Shown here: positions 9,507-17,612 of the stretch, piece after piece
Position numbering within the stretch: position 1 is the first letter of the stretch
How the letters are laid out: every line of letters starts with the position of its first letter
Assembly: GCA_030432595.1 (NCBI GenBank)
Contig: JAUIGU010000009.1
Location: forward strand, 1-64,000
DNA length: 64,000 bases
Direction: 5' to 3'
Source: Phycisphaerae bacterium
Lineage (GTDB): Bacteria; Planctomycetota; Phycisphaerae; Phycisphaerales; Phycisphaeraceae
Notes under the pieces: model-generated
Databases searched by the model: none
Told to the model about the DNA's origin: nothing
Seen by the model: only the letters and a program-made list of their open reading frames with translations
Position numbers and translations under genes: made by a program

Positions 9507-10271
9507 TCAACGGCGTTCGATCATTCTTGGATCGATCCGCAGCCGCAGCAGGTCGCCCACGCGTTCGCGCTGGCCGGTGAGACGCACCGGGTCCGCGACG
9601 AACGGCAGCAGCGCGTGCAGCGCCTCGCCGCGCAGGCCGTGGCCTTGTTCATCGACCAGCAGGTAGTACGCGGGGGCTCCGTCCGCGTCGGTGGTCACGA
9701 ACATCGGCGGGATGCCGCCCTGGATGCACAGCGTCGCACAGGCCTTGTGGACCTTGCCCTGGCCGGGCTTCATCGCGCCGAAGTAACACTTGGGATCGAC
9801 GATCTCGCCGTCGAGCGTCGCCGTGCCCAGCGCGACCGGCACCGGGTCGCGGGCGATCACCGGTTTGCCCGAGACCGCGACGTCGTCTTCGGGCGACTCG
9901 ACGGTGAGCAGCACCGTACCCGCCGCGCCGCGCGCGATCGGGTAGCCGGTGATCGAGACCGCATCGTCGGTGGCGGGCAGGTCGAGTCCGGCCCCGCCGA
10001 CCTTGCCCATGGTGACCAGCAGGAACTGGCGCGGCGGCGCGCCGGGCTTGCCGGGCACGGTGAGCATGGCGTAGGGCTCGGTGGTGAGCGTGCCGGTGAC
10101 CTTGATTTTTTCCGACAGGTCCCACGTGCCGTCGCCGGGCGCGGGTTGCTGGGTCGTGGCCACGAGCGCGACGGCGCCTGCCCCGAGCAGCAGCACCACC
10201 ACGACCGTGGTGACAAACGCTCTGAGGCGCTTGGGCATCCGCAGATAGCCGACGTAGAACGCGTCACGCAT
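9507..10271 (-). CDS. Membrane-anchored protein of unknown function linked to the Rieske module
   Basis: Not assigned to a named family (254 aa). One N-terminal membrane segment at about residues 18-40, preceded by positive charges, puts the rest outside the cytoplasm. The C-terminal domain has a cysteine cluster at 162, 178 and 182 in DPKCYFG, HKACATLC and IQGGIPP. This could bind a metal or cofactor, or form disulfides (inference). It overlaps the Rieske gene by 8 nt and is the last gene of a four-gene unit, so it probably acts with that electron-transfer protein. Confidence 0.8.
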   Translation of the reverse strand: MRDAFYVGYLRMPKRLRAFVTTVVVVLLLGAGAVALVATTQQPAPGDGTWDLSEKIKVTGTLTTEPYAMLTVPGKPGAPPRQFLLVTMGKVGGAGLDLPATDDAVSITGYPIARGAAGTVLLTVESPEDDVAVSGKPVIARDPVPVALGTATLDGEIVDPKCYFGAMKPGQGKVHKACATLCIQGGIPPMFVTTDADGAPAYYLLVDEQGHGLRGEALHALLPFVADPVRLTGQRERVGDLLRLRIDPRMIERR

Positions 10272-11361
10272 CGCCGGCCTCCCCGACGGTTTCGTGGATC
10301 AACGCGGGTTCCACGGCCGTGCCCGGCGGGAGCGCTTCGGGGTTCACCAGGATGTCACGCCCCTCGACGCGCACGCGATACGTCGGGATGGTCTCGGTGT
10401 AGGGCGGCGGCGACTGCCCGTCCTCGGGGCGGTACTGGTAGCCGTGCCACGGGCACGTGATGCAGCCGTCGATGATCCGGCCTTCGCCGAGGGGCCCGTT
10501 CTGGTGGGCGCACACGTTGCTCACCGCGCTGACCTTGTCTCCGTGGCGGAACACGGCGATGCGTTCGTGGTTCTTAAGGCACACGACCTTGCCGTGAGCG
10601 TCTTCGAGGTCATCGATCTTCGCGACCGCAACCCATTCGGTGTTGGCTATACCGTCTTGGCCTTCCTTGATGTTCTCACGGACGCCGGCAACGACGTGCA
10701 GCACCACGATCACCGCCGCGCTGCCGCCGAGCAAGCCGGCGTAGACCACACTTACGTCGTCCTGAAGGAAGCCGAGCGTGACGTGCATGACGATCAGCCC
10801 GTAGGCGAGGTAGACGAGGGTGTGCAGGTTCTTCCAGACGCGCGGCGAGAGGTTCTTGAGCCAGAAGTCGTGGCTGGTCGCCGCCATGAGGAAGAGGATG
10901 ATGAGCGCGAACACGCCCAGCGGCTGGTACGGGAAGCCGTGGAGCCAGCTCTGCCAGCGTTGCCCCTCGGCAGGCAGGTAGTTCGCGTTGGTCGTGAAGA
11001 CCGAGGTGACCGGGTCGACGACGCCGAAGCCGTGGTACCAGAATGTCGCGAGCCCGCCGTGGACGAGCGCGACGAGGAACGTCGAGACGCCCAGGTGCCG
11101 GCGGTTGTAGAGCAGCGGGTTGAACCGCGGGGATAGCCGGGCGAGCGGGCCGATGGCGAGGACGATCGTGAGCAGCGTGATCGCACAGGTGCTGGTGGCG
11201 CGCAGGATCAGCGTGACGGGGTGCGCGGCGTGGTCGCCTTCGTGCTGGAGCAGGCCGACCACGACAAACAACGCGATGAACAGCACGACGCCGACCGCGA
11301 TCAGCGCGTCGTAGGTGCGCTTGTGCTTGTTCCACTGCACGGCGCGGTAGGCGTGGGTCAC
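10264..11361 (-). CDS. Ferric-reductase-like membrane domain fused to a Rieske [2Fe-2S] domain
   Basis: Predicted membrane electron-transfer protein (365 aa). Residues about 18-235 form several membrane helices with histidines placed as in YedZ/ferric-reductase-like haem domains (RRHLG, VALVHGG, KNLHTLVYLAYG, IVMHVTLG). Residues about 250-345 are a Rieske domain with CAHQNGPLG (Cys about 282) and CITCPWHGYQY (about 299-305), giving the CxH...CxxH ligands of a [2Fe-2S] cluster. The GTG start at 11361 is chosen because it overlaps the preceding stop as GTGA; upstream in-frame codons belong to the small gene's other frame. Electron donor and acceptor are unknown. Confidence 0.85.
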   Translation of the reverse strand: MTHAYRAVQWNKHKRTYDALIAVGVVLFIALFVVVGLLQHEGDHAAHPVTLILRATSTCAITLLTIVLAIGPLARLSPRFNPLLYNRRHLGVSTFLVALVHGGLATFWYHGFGVVDPVTSVFTTNANYLPAEGQRWQSWLHGFPYQPLGVFALIILFLMAATSHDFWLKNLSPRVWKNLHTLVYLAYGLIVMHVTLGFLQDDVSVVYAGLLGGSAAVIVVLHVVAGVRENIKEGQDGIANTEWVAVAKIDDLEDAHGKVVCLKNHERIAVFRHGDKVSAVSNVCAHQNGPLGEGRIIDGCITCPWHGYQYRPEDGQSPPPYTETIPTYRVRVEGRDILVNPEALPPGTAVEPALIHETVGEAGDA

Positions 11362-11513
11362 GGCGAAGCCTCCTGCGTCGGGGTTGCGCCGGGCCTCGCG
11401 GTCGTTGCGGAGGCGCTCGGCCGAACCGACAGACCGACCGCGAACCCCACGAGGATCAGCGGACCCAGCAGCAGCCACCACCACAGGTGCCGTCGGCGTT
11501 GCGCCCGGATCAT
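11358..11513 (-). CDS. Small single-pass membrane protein (51 aa)
   Basis: A 51-residue protein: MIRAQRRRHLWWW, one membrane segment to about residue 30, then a Pro/Ala/Thr-rich tail. It is coupled on both sides: its ATG overlaps the upstream stop (ATGA) and its stop overlaps the Rieske gene start (GTGA). The overlaps and charge pattern support a real gene. The role is unknown; it could be an assembly or stability subunit of the haem/Rieske protein. Confidence 0.7.
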   Translation of the reverse strand: MIRAQRRRHLWWWLLLGPLILVGFAVGLSVRPSASATTARPGATPTQEASP

Positions 11514-11728
11514 CCCGACACCTCCCGCGGCGCGCTGCGGGCTTTTCGCCACAGGCACGGCCACAGCGCGACACTGCCCGGGAAGATCAACACCCGGAAC
11601 ATCGGCGTCCCCGTCCGTGCCGCGTCGTCACAACGGCCCACGCCGCGCGTGACGAACCACCACGCGAACACCCCCCCGATCAGGAGGTAGACGCCGACCA
11701 CGGCGAGCAGGGAGTACCAGAGCGTCAT
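11510..11728 (-). CDS. Small membrane protein (72 aa), first gene of the Rieske unit
   Basis: A 72-residue protein with an N-terminal membrane segment (about 4-27, YSLLAVVGVYLLIGGVFAWW) and a second hydrophobic stretch around MFRVLIFPGSVALWPCLW, ending in a basic tail. It overlaps the next gene as ATGA. I do not recognise a characterised family. It starts the four-gene unit that encodes the haem/Rieske protein. Confidence 0.7.
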   Translation of the reverse strand: MTLWYSLLAVVGVYLLIGGVFAWWFVTRGVGRCDDAARTGTPMFRVLIFPGSVALWPCLWRKARSAPREVSG

Positions 11729-11862
11729 CGGGAGGTTTGGTCTCGGCTGAAGGTTCGCGTCCGCGACATGGTTTCACGCGGCGGCCGCCGGATCAAGCGT
11801 GACGCGACGCGGTGTATTCCATGGAGACGTCACGGTAAAAGTGTGTGCGCGTTTGGGCCGGT

Positions 11863-12702
11863 TCAGTCCTCGGCCTTCGGCAGTTCGGCGTCGTGGTCAA
11901 TGACGGTCGGCAGGCGCCCGACGCGGCCGGGGTAGGTGATCCAGGGCGCGGCGTCCGGGGCGTTGGGGCGTGGGGGCGCGAGGGCCGGGTCGGTGATGCG
12001 GGTGAGCATCTTGAAGACGGGCAGCCTGAGGACGCCGTCGTCGCCGGTGCGGGCGTGGGGGTAGACGAGTTGGAGCGTGGCGTCGATGCGGTCGTTCTCG
12101 ACGCGGTCGAAGGTGAAAGCGACGGTACCGACGTCGGCGTTGGGCCGGGGGCGGCCATCAGCGTCGGTGACGGGTTGCACCAGCGCCGCGGGTGCGCGGG
12201 CGAACGCGGTGGCCCACGCCGCGTTGGCTTCATCGGTTTGGTTGTGTTGCTCGTGCCAGAGCGCAAGCAGGGCCGGGGCGTAGAACTGGTCGGCGCGGGC
12301 GTCGGTTTCCAGGCGGAGGTTCTCCGCGGTGACCGGCTCCAGGAACACCGGGCTGGCCGCGAGCGCGGCGCAGCGTTGGATCGAAGCGACCAGCTCGGCG
12401 TCGGGGTGGAACTCGTAGTCCTTGTAGGTCTCGCCCGTGCGGGCCTGCGACATGACGCCGCGCTCGAGCGATTTGTAGGTCGTCGCCAACGCCGGCCACT
12501 CGGCGCGCTGAGCCCAGTCGAGCGCGGGGTTTTCGTTGTTCTTGAAGTCGGCGTCGATCACCTGCCACGCGAAGAACACGATGATCGGCACGATCACGAA
12601 CAGGGACAGCGTCGCGTAGACCAGTGTTGGGCCGCGCATGGACGCGGGTCGGTCGGTGGCCGGTTCCTCGAGAGCGTTCGTCGAAACGTCGGGTTCGGTC
12701 AC
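11863..12702 (-). CDS. Single-pass membrane protein of unknown function
   Basis: Predicted protein of 279 aa: a short cytoplasmic N-terminus, one membrane helix (about residues 25-47, VYATLSLFVIVPIIVFFAWQ) and an extracytoplasmic domain of about 230 residues rich in Ala, Asp and Pro. No catalytic motif recognised. The start is GTG at 12702, overlapping the HAD gene stop as GTGA; upstream codons in the same frame look non-coding. It is co-transcribed with the HAD hydrolase, but the link is not functionally explained. Confidence 0.75.
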   Translation of the reverse strand: MTEPDVSTNALEEPATDRPASMRGPTLVYATLSLFVIVPIIVFFAWQVIDADFKNNENPALDWAQRAEWPALATTYKSLERGVMSQARTGETYKDYEFHPDAELVASIQRCAALAASPVFLEPVTAENLRLETDARADQFYAPALLALWHEQHNQTDEANAAWATAFARAPAALVQPVTDADGRPRPNADVGTVAFTFDRVENDRIDATLQLVYPHARTGDDGVLRLPVFKMLTRITDPALAPPRPNAPDAAPWITYPGRVGRLPTVIDHDAELPKAED

Positions 12703-13376
12703 GGCAACACCCCGTAGCGCGTCAGGTGTTGCCGCAGCAGGGGCACGGGGTCTTCGAGCCGGGGGATCAGCTCGGCGTACCACCCGCGTTGTTGCGCGGC
12801 GGCGACGTTCTCTTCAAGATCGTCGAAGAAGAGGATGTGCGCGGCGCCGGTGTCGGTCTCGCGTTCGACGTGTTCGTACGCCTCGGCGTTCGGCTTGGCG
12901 TGGCCGACGTCCTGGCTGGGAAAGACGTGCGTGAGCCGGTCGAGCGGGAGGCACGCGGGGTGGTCGGGGTTCGTGAGGCTGACCCAGTGCTGCGGGTTGG
13001 TGTTGCTGAGGCACGCGGTGGGCACGCCGCGCTGCTGGATCGCATCGAGCAGCGGGACGATGCCGGGCATGGGCTCGATGAGCCAGGCGTCGAAGAGGTC
13101 GATGGCTTGTTGCGACGAGAGGCCGAGCAGGGGCGAGCACGTGCCGAAAAACGCGTCGGCGTCGAGCCGCCCGGTTTCGAAGTCGGCGAAGGCGGCCTCG
13201 AGCGCCGGGTCCTGATCGCGCTGCCCGGCCGAAGAGATGTCGCCGGCGAGCGCCGCGGGCAGCGTGATCCCGGCCCGCGTGGCGACGTGTTCCCAGTCCT
13301 CGGCGATGCGCAGCAGGACGCGCCCCAGGTCGAAGACGACCAGGCGGATGTCGGGTTGGGGGGACGTTGCGGGCAT
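12699..13376 (-). CDS. HAD-superfamily hydrolase
   Basis: Cytoplasmic phosphatase-like protein (225 aa). Motif I RLVVFDLGRVL (nucleophile Asp; the second Asp is Gly, as in the FDLGGVL subgroup), motif II CLSNTN, motif III Lys in GHAKPNAEAY, motif IV ILFFDDLEEN. The cap is the small helical type. Substrate is unknown. The ATG at 13376 is preferred because the TACCAT box lies 8 nt upstream and the N-terminus then reads MPATSPQPDIRLVVFD. The stop overlaps the next membrane-protein gene. Confidence 0.88.
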   Translation of the reverse strand: MPATSPQPDIRLVVFDLGRVLLRIAEDWEHVATRAGITLPAALAGDISSAGQRDQDPALEAAFADFETGRLDADAFFGTCSPLLGLSSQQAIDLFDAWLIEPMPGIVPLLDAIQQRGVPTACLSNTNPQHWVSLTNPDHPACLPLDRLTHVFPSQDVGHAKPNAEAYEHVERETDTGAAHILFFDDLEENVAAAQQRGWYAELIPRLEDPVPLLRQHLTRYGVLP

Positions 13377-13384
13377 CGGCGGGC

Positions 13385-13390
13385 ATGGTA
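13385..13390 (-). promoter_or_regulatory. TANNNT box for the HAD gene, probably leaderless
   Basis: On the minus strand TACCAT ends 8 nt before the start codon at 13376, with no Shine-Dalgarno sequence between. If used, transcription would begin at or next to the start codon. No clear -35 element is visible. Confidence 0.4.
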
Positions 13391-13413
13391 CCCGCGGCGG
13401 CCGGGGCGGCGGT

Positions 13414-14010
13414 TCAGTTCTGCCGGCCCTCAATCGCGCACATCAGCACGGCGGCGGCGAACCCCAGCCGCGGGTCGAGCCGGTCGCCGGTGTCGGGGCT
13501 GAAGTCGATGGCGATCTTCTGAACGATGGGGTTGAAGTGCTGACGGAACGTGGCCACCGGCTGTCCGTCGATGTCGACGTGGTAGGCCTGGGGCATCAAC
13601 AACGCGGCGGGTTCGAAGAACCGGCGGGCGATCGCCTTGACCGCGCTGTCTTCCTTGATCTTGCCGATGGGCTGGCCGGTGGCGTCGAGGATGGACCACT
13701 CGTCCTGCAGCATCGATTTCATGCCGTGCCGTTTGAGCGCACCGACGGTCTCGTTGGCGATCGGGTCGAAGACGTCGTACGTGCCGGAGATGTCCCAGAT
13801 GCTCTGCGTGCGTATGACCAGCAGCTCGCGCTCCATGGCTTCGGAGGCGTACATGCGGATGTCTTCCTTGAGCTTGAACGCCTTGAGCTTGGAGAACAGC
13901 ACGAGCCGGCCGTCGGGGCCGTAGATGTGGAACTTCGCGCCGGCGATGGTGAGGACCTTGCGGCGGAGCGTGTAGGTCTGGTGCTGGAACGCGGGGGCGG
14001 GCGTGCTCAC
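13414..14010 (-). CDS. LURP-one-related (Tubby-C-terminal-like) protein
   Basis: A 198-aa protein resembling bacterial LURP-one-related/YxjI proteins, which fold as a membrane-scramblase-like beta barrel around a central helix. Supporting text: QTYTLRRKVLTIAGAKFHIY, LKAFKLKEDIRMY, then repeated strands such as GKIKEDS and AYHVDIDGQPVATF. No catalytic residues are known for the family and the role is not established. The start is GTG 14010, giving MSTPAPAFQHQTY. It lies 38 nt downstream of proA on the same strand. Confidence 0.75.
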   Translation of the reverse strand: MSTPAPAFQHQTYTLRRKVLTIAGAKFHIYGPDGRLVLFSKLKAFKLKEDIRMYASEAMERELLVIRTQSIWDISGTYDVFDPIANETVGALKRHGMKSMLQDEWSILDATGQPIGKIKEDSAVKAIARRFFEPAALLMPQAYHVDIDGQPVATFRQHFNPIVQKIAIDFSPDTGDRLDPRLGFAAAVLMCAIEGRQN

Positions 14011-14048
14011 TGGGGTTGCTTCCGGAAAGGGGGCGGGCCGGTGAAGGT

Positions 14049-15362
14049 TCAGCCGCGGGTCTGGCCGTTGCCGTGCGCGACCCACTGGGTGGTGGTGAGG
14101 TCCTCGGCGCCCATGGGCCCGCGGGCGTGGAGCTTGTCGGTGGAGATGCCGATCTCGGCGCCCAGGCCGTACTGCTGCCCGTCGGAGAAGCGGGTGGAGC
14201 AGTTGATCATGACGTTGGCGGTATCGACGGCCTGCATGAACTGCTGCACGGCGTGGAGGTGGTCGGACACGATCGCGTCGGTGTGGCGCGAGCCGTAGCG
14301 GTTGATGTGTTCGGCGGCGTCGGAGACGTGATCGACGACCTTGACGGCGCAGACCATGTCGAGGAACTCGGTGGCGTAGTCGTCGCCCGTGGCTTCCGTG
14401 AGTTTGTTGTGTTTCCCGGGGAAGGCGTCGCGGGTGCGTTGGTCGGCGCGGAGCTCGACGCCGGCGTGGAGCAAGGCTTCGACCACGCGCTGGAGGATGC
14501 CGTTGTCGATGCAGCCGGCGTGGAAGAGCATTGTTTCCGCCGCGTTGCACACGCCGGTGCGCTGAGTCTTGGCGTTGACGGCGATCTTGACGGCCATGTC
14601 CGGGTCGGCGTGCTGGTCGATGTAGACGTGGCAGTTGCCGGTGTAGTGTTTGATGACGGGGATGCGGGACTGCTCGACGACGGCGCGGATGAGCGACTCG
14701 CCGCCGCGGGGGATGCACACGTCGATGTCGTTCTCGCAGACCAGCAGCTCGCCCACGGCCGCGCGGTCGGTGGTGCCGACGAGCTGCACGGCGTGGCGGG
14801 GCAGGTCGGCGGTGTCGAGCGCGGCGGCGATGCATTCGGCGATCGCGCGGTTGGAGTGCAGTGCCTCTTTGCCGCCGCGGAGGATGATCGCGTTGCCGGA
14901 CTTGAGGCACAGCGCGGCGGCGTCGGCGGTGACGTTGGGGCGGGACTCGTAGATGAACAGCACGACGCCCAGCGGGACGCGACGCTTCACCAGGCGGATG
15001 CCGTTGGGCAGCACCCGGCCCTCGAGGACTTTGCCGACCGGGTCGGGCTGGTCGGCGATCTGGCGGACGCCGTCGGCCATGGACTTCAGGCGGTCGTCGG
15101 TGAGGCGCAGCCGGTCGATCATCGCGTCGGAAAGCCCGAGCGACGGCGCGGCGTCGAGGTCTTTGGCGTTGGCGGCCTGGAGGTCGGCGGCGCGGCCGAG
15201 GATCGCGTTGGCGATGGCGCGCAGCGCGGCGTCACGTTTCTGGCCGGACGCGCCGGCGAGTCGGCGGCTGGCGGCGCGGGCGTTGCGGGCCAGGCCGCGG
15301 CAGTAGGCAGGGACGTCGTCGGTCCCGGTGTCGGCCGGGGGGTGGGTGGTGGATGCGGTCAT
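14049..15362 (-). CDS. proA: Gamma-glutamyl phosphate reductase
   Basis: Second step of proline synthesis: NADPH-dependent reduction of gamma-glutamyl phosphate to glutamate-5-semialdehyde. At 437 aa it is the usual size. Family signatures: VKRRVPLGVVLFIYESRPNV, SGNAIILRGGKEA, VCIPRGGESLI, VIKHYTGNCHVYID, and the active-site Cys in QRTGVCNAAET. No proB is adjacent. A TATGAT box at 15383-15388 lies 20 nt upstream of the ATG, implying a very short leader. Confidence 0.96.
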   Translation of the reverse strand: MTASTTHPPADTGTDDVPAYCRGLARNARAASRRLAGASGQKRDAALRAIANAILGRAADLQAANAKDLDAAPSLGLSDAMIDRLRLTDDRLKSMADGVRQIADQPDPVGKVLEGRVLPNGIRLVKRRVPLGVVLFIYESRPNVTADAAALCLKSGNAIILRGGKEALHSNRAIAECIAAALDTADLPRHAVQLVGTTDRAAVGELLVCENDIDVCIPRGGESLIRAVVEQSRIPVIKHYTGNCHVYIDQHADPDMAVKIAVNAKTQRTGVCNAAETMLFHAGCIDNGILQRVVEALLHAGVELRADQRTRDAFPGKHNKLTEATGDDYATEFLDMVCAVKVVDHVSDAAEHINRYGSRHTDAIVSDHLHAVQQFMQAVDTANVMINCSTRFSDGQQYGLGAEIGISTDKLHARGPMGAEDLTTTQWVAHGNGQTRG

Positions 15363-15382
15363 GGCGGGGCTCGGGTGCGGGC

Positions 15383-15388
15383 ATCATA
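15383..15388 (-). promoter_or_regulatory. Candidate -10 box of proA
   Basis: TATGAT on the minus strand, 20 nt before the proA ATG, so the leader would be about 13 nt. No Shine-Dalgarno sequence is evident and no convincing -35 is seen. Confidence 0.4.
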
Positions 15389-15474
15389 CCGCTGACGATG
15401 GGCCCACGGTCACAGGCCGCGGGCTTCAAGTGAAACTTGATTCGATGACCGCAACGTTTGCAAGACGCCGGTTT

Positions 15475-16479
15475 TTAGTTGCCGTTCGTCCCGTTGCTCG
15501 GCTCGGCGGTGCGGCGTTTGAGGATGACGGTCTGTTGTTGCAGCGCTGTCGTCACGCCGGGCGGGGTGATGAAGGTGACGTCGACGGTTTGCCGGCCCTC
15601 GCTCAGTTCGGCGATGTTCTTGAAGCGGAGCACGGCCTGAATCTCCAATTCGCCGGCGGCGATGCGCTCGAGCGTGTCGCTGGGGCCGGTCACCTCGACG
15701 TTGTTGATGACGCGTTCGTTGTTCTCGGTGCGGATGTCGAAGGGGAAGTCGGTCGGCACGAGCAGCTCGAGCGGGACGGTGGGCACGGTCAGCGTCGCGT
15801 CGACCTTCTCGATCCGGTAGGTGACGAGCGCCTCTTCCGCGTCGGCCTTGGTCCAGCGCGTCTCGATCCCGTCGGGCCATTCGATCGCGAGGGTCTGCTG
15901 GTCCTGCACGCCGGGCTCAGGCGGGTTGTTGCGGATGGCGTCGTTGAGGTCGACGTACGCGCTCTGCCGGCTCAGCCGCGGGGCGAGGTCTTCGGGCACG
16001 GTGAACGTCACAGTGTTCGGCTCGATGGCCGGCGGGCGCTCCAGCTCGACCTCGCTGTCGCGCACGGTGATGGGGACCCTGACCTCGACGAGCCGGCGGA
16101 CGCTGACGTCTTCGGTCTCGGGGTCGGCTTCGTCGAGCACGATGCCCAGTTCGTTGAACACTTCCTGTTCGAGCCGGTCGGCGATATCGACGGTCTGCAG
16201 GTTCTCGTCGCCGGGCTGGAGGGGGATGGTGATGGGCGCGCTGTCGGTGCGTTCCTTGAACTTCTGGAACGTCGGCCCGGACGCGCGGAAGGTGACCAGC
16301 GGCGTGACGACCGCGGGTTCGATGGCCACCGGCACGTCGCCGGCGCCGACGAACTGGATCGTCACCTTCTGCCGGGTGTAGGTCTCGACGATCGCGCCCT
16401 CGGCGTAGAGCCAGATGAGCACGGTGATGACCGTGACCACGACCCAGGTCTCGAGTTTGTCGAAGAGCTTGCGGGTCAT
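15475..16479 (-). CDS. cdaR: YbbR-domain protein, CdaR-like regulator of diadenylate cyclase
   Basis: Membrane-anchored protein (334 aa): short cytoplasmic N-terminus, one helix (about 10-27, VVTVITVLIWLYAEG), then extracytoplasmic YbbR-type repeats such as VEVTGPSDTLERIAAGELEI and TVDVTFITPPGV. In Firmicutes CdaR modulates the cyclase CdaA. Here the two genes overlap as ATGA, supporting the same partnership. No glmM follows, unlike the Firmicutes cluster. Confidence 0.85.
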   Translation of the reverse strand: MTRKLFDKLETWVVVTVITVLIWLYAEGAIVETYTRQKVTIQFVGAGDVPVAIEPAVVTPLVTFRASGPTFQKFKERTDSAPITIPLQPGDENLQTVDIADRLEQEVFNELGIVLDEADPETEDVSVRRLVEVRVPITVRDSEVELERPPAIEPNTVTFTVPEDLAPRLSRQSAYVDLNDAIRNNPPEPGVQDQQTLAIEWPDGIETRWTKADAEEALVTYRIEKVDATLTVPTVPLELLVPTDFPFDIRTENNERVINNVEVTGPSDTLERIAAGELEIQAVLRFKNIAELSEGRQTVDVTFITPPGVTTALQQQTVILKRRTAEPSNGTNGN

Positions 16480-17381
16480 GCGGGCGGTTCGTCGGCTTTG
16501 GTTTCGGGTTGTTCGGCGGGGTTCGGTTCGTCCGCCGGCGCCTCGCTGTCGGGCAGCGGCTCCTCGACGCGCTGGGTGAGCTGGACCTTGGTCATGCCGC
16601 GGCTGAGGACGGGCCGCAGGTCTTCGGTGGAGAGGTGGCGGGTGAGCTCGCCGCGCTCGGCGACGGAGACGGTGCCGGTCTCTTCGGAGACGACGATGAC
16701 CAGCGCGTCCGCCTCCTGCGAGAGCCCGATGGCGGCGCGGTGGCGCGAGCCGAGCTCCTGGGGCAGGCGGTCGGAGTCGGCCAGCGGGAACTGCACGCCC
16801 GCGGCGAGCAGCCGGTCGCCGCGGATCACCACGCCCAGGTCGTGCAGCGCCGACCCGGGCCAGAAGATCGTGTTGAGCAACTCTTTTGTGATCTCGGCGT
16901 CGAGGCGGACGCCGGCCTCGACGATGCCGCGCAGCCCGGTCTGCTGCTCAATGGCGATCAGCGCACCGACCTTCATGCGCGAGAGGTAATCGACCGACGC
17001 GAGGATCTCGTCCACGACGCGCTGCTTGCGCTGGCCGGTTTGGCGGAACAGGCGCGTCTCGCCCAGGCGGACCAGCGCGCGGCGCAGCTCGGGCTGGAAC
17101 ACGATGACCAGCATCAGCGAGGCGAACGCGAGGAAGTTGGCGTAGAGGAAGTTCAGCCGGGCGAGCTTTTCGTCGCCGCCGAGCACCTGCACCGTGAGCG
17201 TGCCGGCGATCAGCAGCAGGGCGACACCCTTGACCACGCGGGCCCCGCGCGTGCCGCGCAGGAAACGCAGGATCAGGTACACCACCGTCCAGATCACCGC
17301 CAGCTCGATCAGGACGTACGGCCAGCCCTCCTGGAGGTACAGGCTCAGACGGGTGATCAGCAGTTGCAGTTCTTCGGACAC
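16476..17381 (-). CDS. cdaA: Diadenylate cyclase, CdaA type, with altered DGA motif
   Basis: Predicted c-di-AMP synthase (301 aa): three N-terminal membrane helices (about 22-40, 49-68, 77-95) and a DAC domain (about 120-250). The RHR motif is intact (RHRAAIG, 213-215). The usual DGA motif reads LHDLGVVI (Asp181, Leu182, Gly183), so the Asp is kept but Gly-Ala is changed. The C-terminal tail is acidic and Pro-rich. The start GTG at 17381 gives MSEELQLLITRLSLYL; the longer upstream frame is a shadow of moxR. It overlaps cdaR by 4 nt. Confidence 0.87.
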   Translation of the reverse strand: MSEELQLLITRLSLYLQEGWPYVLIELAVIWTVVYLILRFLRGTRGARVVKGVALLLIAGTLTVQVLGGDEKLARLNFLYANFLAFASLMLVIVFQPELRRALVRLGETRLFRQTGQRKQRVVDEILASVDYLSRMKVGALIAIEQQTGLRGIVEAGVRLDAEITKELLNTIFWPGSALHDLGVVIRGDRLLAAGVQFPLADSDRLPQELGSRHRAAIGLSQEADALVIVVSEETGTVSVAERGELTRHLSTEDLRPVLSRGMTKVQLTQRVEEPLPDSEAPADEPNPAEQPETKADEPPA

Positions 17382-17400
17382 GGCGGTGGTGGGAGGGACT

Positions 17401-17525
17401 GGGTTGTGGGGCTTGGGGTTTGGCTGGAACGAGTCAGGGGGCAGCGCACTTTGCGTCACAACCCGGCAAGCGCGTCTTATCGGACGCGGCAGCGGATCGT
17501 TCCCCCCAGACCCCGAACCCCACCT
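17401..17525. repeat. Imperfect G-rich inverted repeat (GGGGCTTGGGG family)
   Basis: A left arm around 17403-17423 (GTGGGGCTTGGGGTTTGG) is the approximate inverse of 17503-17525, with several mismatches. The same word pattern occurs at 30452 and 31391. It lies in the divergent gap between cdaA and the MoxR gene. Confidence 0.5.
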
Positions 17526-17598
17526 TCCATCGGTCATCGGCCGGCCACGCAACGCCCGCAGCGGTATGAGTTTACCGCTGGGCCGATAAACTCGCCGG

Positions 17599-17604
17599 TA
17601 TACT
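17599..17604 (+). promoter_or_regulatory. TANNNT box for the MoxR gene, probably leaderless
   Basis: TATACT ends 8 nt before the ATG at 17613, with no Shine-Dalgarno sequence between. TTTACC at 17571 is 22 nt upstream, too far for a standard -35. Confidence 0.5.
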
Positions 17605-17612
17605 CTCCGCCC

